From Avimonoglobus sp965151315 (GTDB lineage: Bacteria > Bacillota > Clostridia > UBA1381), in NCBI GenBank assembly GCA_965151315.1, contig CBCTZG010000075.1, positions 1-14,032 of the forward strand: DNA of 14,032 nt, in the 5' to 3' direction. Every line of letters starts with the position of its first letter. The stretch's first letter is position 1. Shown piece after piece: positions 12,844 to 14,032 of the stretch. The position numbers were made by a program, and so were the translations under genes. The notes under the pieces are model-generated. The model made no database searches. It was not told the origin of the DNA and saw only the letters and a list, made by a program, of their open reading frames with translations.

Positions 12844-14032
12844 TTGGAAAATTTGCTGACATATATTTTAGCAAAAAAACATCACCAGTTCAGACGTGAC
12901 ATATGCGAAAACTGGGCGGAGGAATTCCGGGAAAGGGGGCTTTTGCCGGAAGAACGGATGGCGGAGCGGTTTGTACGCATTGCCCGCATGGAAACCCCCA
13001 TCATTTTACCGGAAGAAAGAATATGCTTTATCAGGACAGTGAAAACGCTGCCGGAGTGCTTTACGCCGGAGGAGTGGGCAGAAATAAAGAAAAAACACTT
13101 TATTCATGAACTTGGCTATCGTTCGAATTTATCACCTGACTATGCCGGAGTAATCAAAAATGGATTATTGTATTATCGGGACCGGGCGGACGAACCTGCG
13201 CGGCGGATGATTGACGCCCTGCTGGATCTCGTGGAGCGTTATTGCGCGGAGGCCAAAAGGCAGGGGCGTATGGATATTGCGGATACGTTGGCCCGCGCCC
13301 CCTATCATGGCGCCGCGAATTTCCGGGAAGCGCTGCAACTATTCAGGATTGTCCATTTTGCCTTGTGGCTGGAGGGGAATTACCATGTGACGATAGGACG
13401 GTTTGATCAATACATGTATCCATATTTGCAGGCAGATATGGAAAGGGGCTTGTATACGGAAGAAACAGCCCTTATACTATTGGAGGACTTTTTTCTTTCC
13501 TTCAACAAAGACAGCGACCTGTATCCGGGGGTTCAGCAGGGCGACAACGGGCAGAGCATGGTACTGGGCGGTATTGACCGTGATGGGAAGGAGGCGTTTA
13601 ACCTTCTGTCGGAGTTCTGTCTCCGGGCCAGCAGGAACCTCTGCCTGATTGATCCAAAAATTAATCTGCGGGTGAGCAGAAGTACGCCGCTGTTTGTATA
13701 TGAGCTGGGGAGCCAGCTGACAAAGGCCGGGCTGGGGTTCCCCCAGTATTCCAATGACGACGTAGTGATCGACGGTTTGCGCCGGCTGGGCTATGATGAA
13801 GCGGACGCACGGGACTATGTGGTTGCCGCATGCTGGGAATTTATCATCCCAAAATACGGCGCCGATATGGCAAATATTGGCGCAATGTCTTTTCCGAAGG
13901 CAGTGGATGTATGCTTACACCGGGATTTAGAAACATGCGCAGATTTTGACGTCTTTTTTGGAACGGTAAAAGAAGAAATCAGAAGTCAGTGTGACGCCAT
14001 ACGTGATAACATCAAGGAATTGTGGTTTGTTC
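12844..14032 (+). CDS. Glycyl radical enzyme, pyruvate formate-lyase-like superfamily, 3'-truncated
   Basis: A TTG-initiated frame is open to the last base, giving 396 residues with the C-terminal half off the right edge. Superfamily hallmarks are AANFREALQLFRIVHF near 160-175, IGRFDQYMYPYLQ near 187-200, and GFPQYSNDDVVIDGLRRLGY followed by DARDYVVAACWE. The last gives candidate thiyl-radical C330 and base/ligand E332. The single Cys followed by x-E resembles dehydratase, decarboxylase and lyase members (usual motif GCVE). It differs from pyruvate formate-lyase, which has adjacent Cys residues, so that activity is unlikely. The Cys lies about 100 residues earlier than in glycerol dehydratase or pyruvate formate-lyase as I recall them, so the N-terminal part is compact. 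The Gly loop and any activating radical-SAM enzyme would lie beyond the window. It acts in the anaerobic cytoplasm, perhaps on a compound derived from the imported sugar. The substrate cannot be named. Confidence 0.88.
   Translation, partial: MENLLTYILAKKHHQFRRDICENWAEEFRERGLLPEERMAERFVRIARMETPIILPEERICFIRTVKTLPECFTPEEWAEIKKKHFIHELGYRSNLSPDYAGVIKNGLLYYRDRADEPARRMIDALLDLVERYCAEAKRQGRMDIADTLARAPYHGAANFREALQLFRIVHFALWLEGNYHVTIGRFDQYMYPYLQADMERGLYTEETALILLEDFFLSFNKDSDLYPGVQQGDNGQSMVLGGIDRDGKEAFNLLSEFCLRASRNLCLIDPKINLRVSRSTPLFVYELGSQLTKAGLGFPQYSNDDVVIDGLRRLGYDEADARDYVVAACWEFIIPKYGADMANIGAMSFPKAVDVCLHRDLETCADFDVFFGTVKEEIRSQCDAIRDNIKELWFV

Noticed and set aside
12903..13109. Short + frame with an ATG inside the radical enzyme region
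   Set aside because: It overlaps the TTG-initiated glycyl radical enzyme frame, which carries conserved family motifs throughout, and it has no motif of its own.

Overview
The window looks like a chromosomal segment of a low-to-mid GC Gram-positive anaerobe, most likely an uncultured member of the Clostridia (Bacillota). The signs are strong AGGAGG-type ribosome binding sites, several exported proteins with S-layer-homology (SLH) cell-wall anchors, a CUT1-type sugar ABC importer without its own ATPase gene, and an oxygen-sensitive glycyl radical enzyme. I see no rRNA, tRNA, CRISPR array, transposase or phage gene. This taxonomic call is inference from gene content.

All eight genes lie on the + strand with short gaps or overlaps, so the window reads as one long operon or a chain of coupled operons. 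Positions 1-1617 hold the 3' part of a large exported multidomain protein. It has two copies of a concanavalin/LamG-like beta-sandwich module, an InlB-type (Flg_new) repeat between them and a small C-terminal beta domain. Positions 1665-4433 encode an SLH protein carrying a third copy of that module, a BIG2-like Ig domain and an unassigned helical region. Positions 4430-6679 encode an SLH-anchored clan GH-A glycosidase that most resembles GH51 alpha-L-arabinofuranosidases, with candidate catalytic residues E221 and E335. Positions 6676-9525 encode a 949-residue SLH protein with a long beta-rich C-terminal part that I cannot assign. The last three genes are joined by two ATGA stop/start overlaps.

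Positions 9555-12800 encode a lipoprotein sugar-binding protein and two permeases. A candidate promoter sits in the tail of the preceding gene. A strong hairpin without a U-tract separates the binding protein from the first permease. The last gene starts at a TTG at 12844 and runs off the right edge. It is the N-terminal half of a glycyl radical enzyme of the pyruvate formate-lyase-like superfamily, with a C-x-E active-site motif (C330/E332) instead of the Cys-Cys pair of true pyruvate formate-lyase.

Taken together, the layout suggests a surface-anchored glycan binding and cleavage apparatus, an importer for the released oligosaccharide or sugar, and an anaerobic radical enzyme acting on the imported compound or a product of it. 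The parts are individually recognisable. The linkage, the glycan and the enzyme's substrate are unknown, and linking them into one pathway is inference from gene order.
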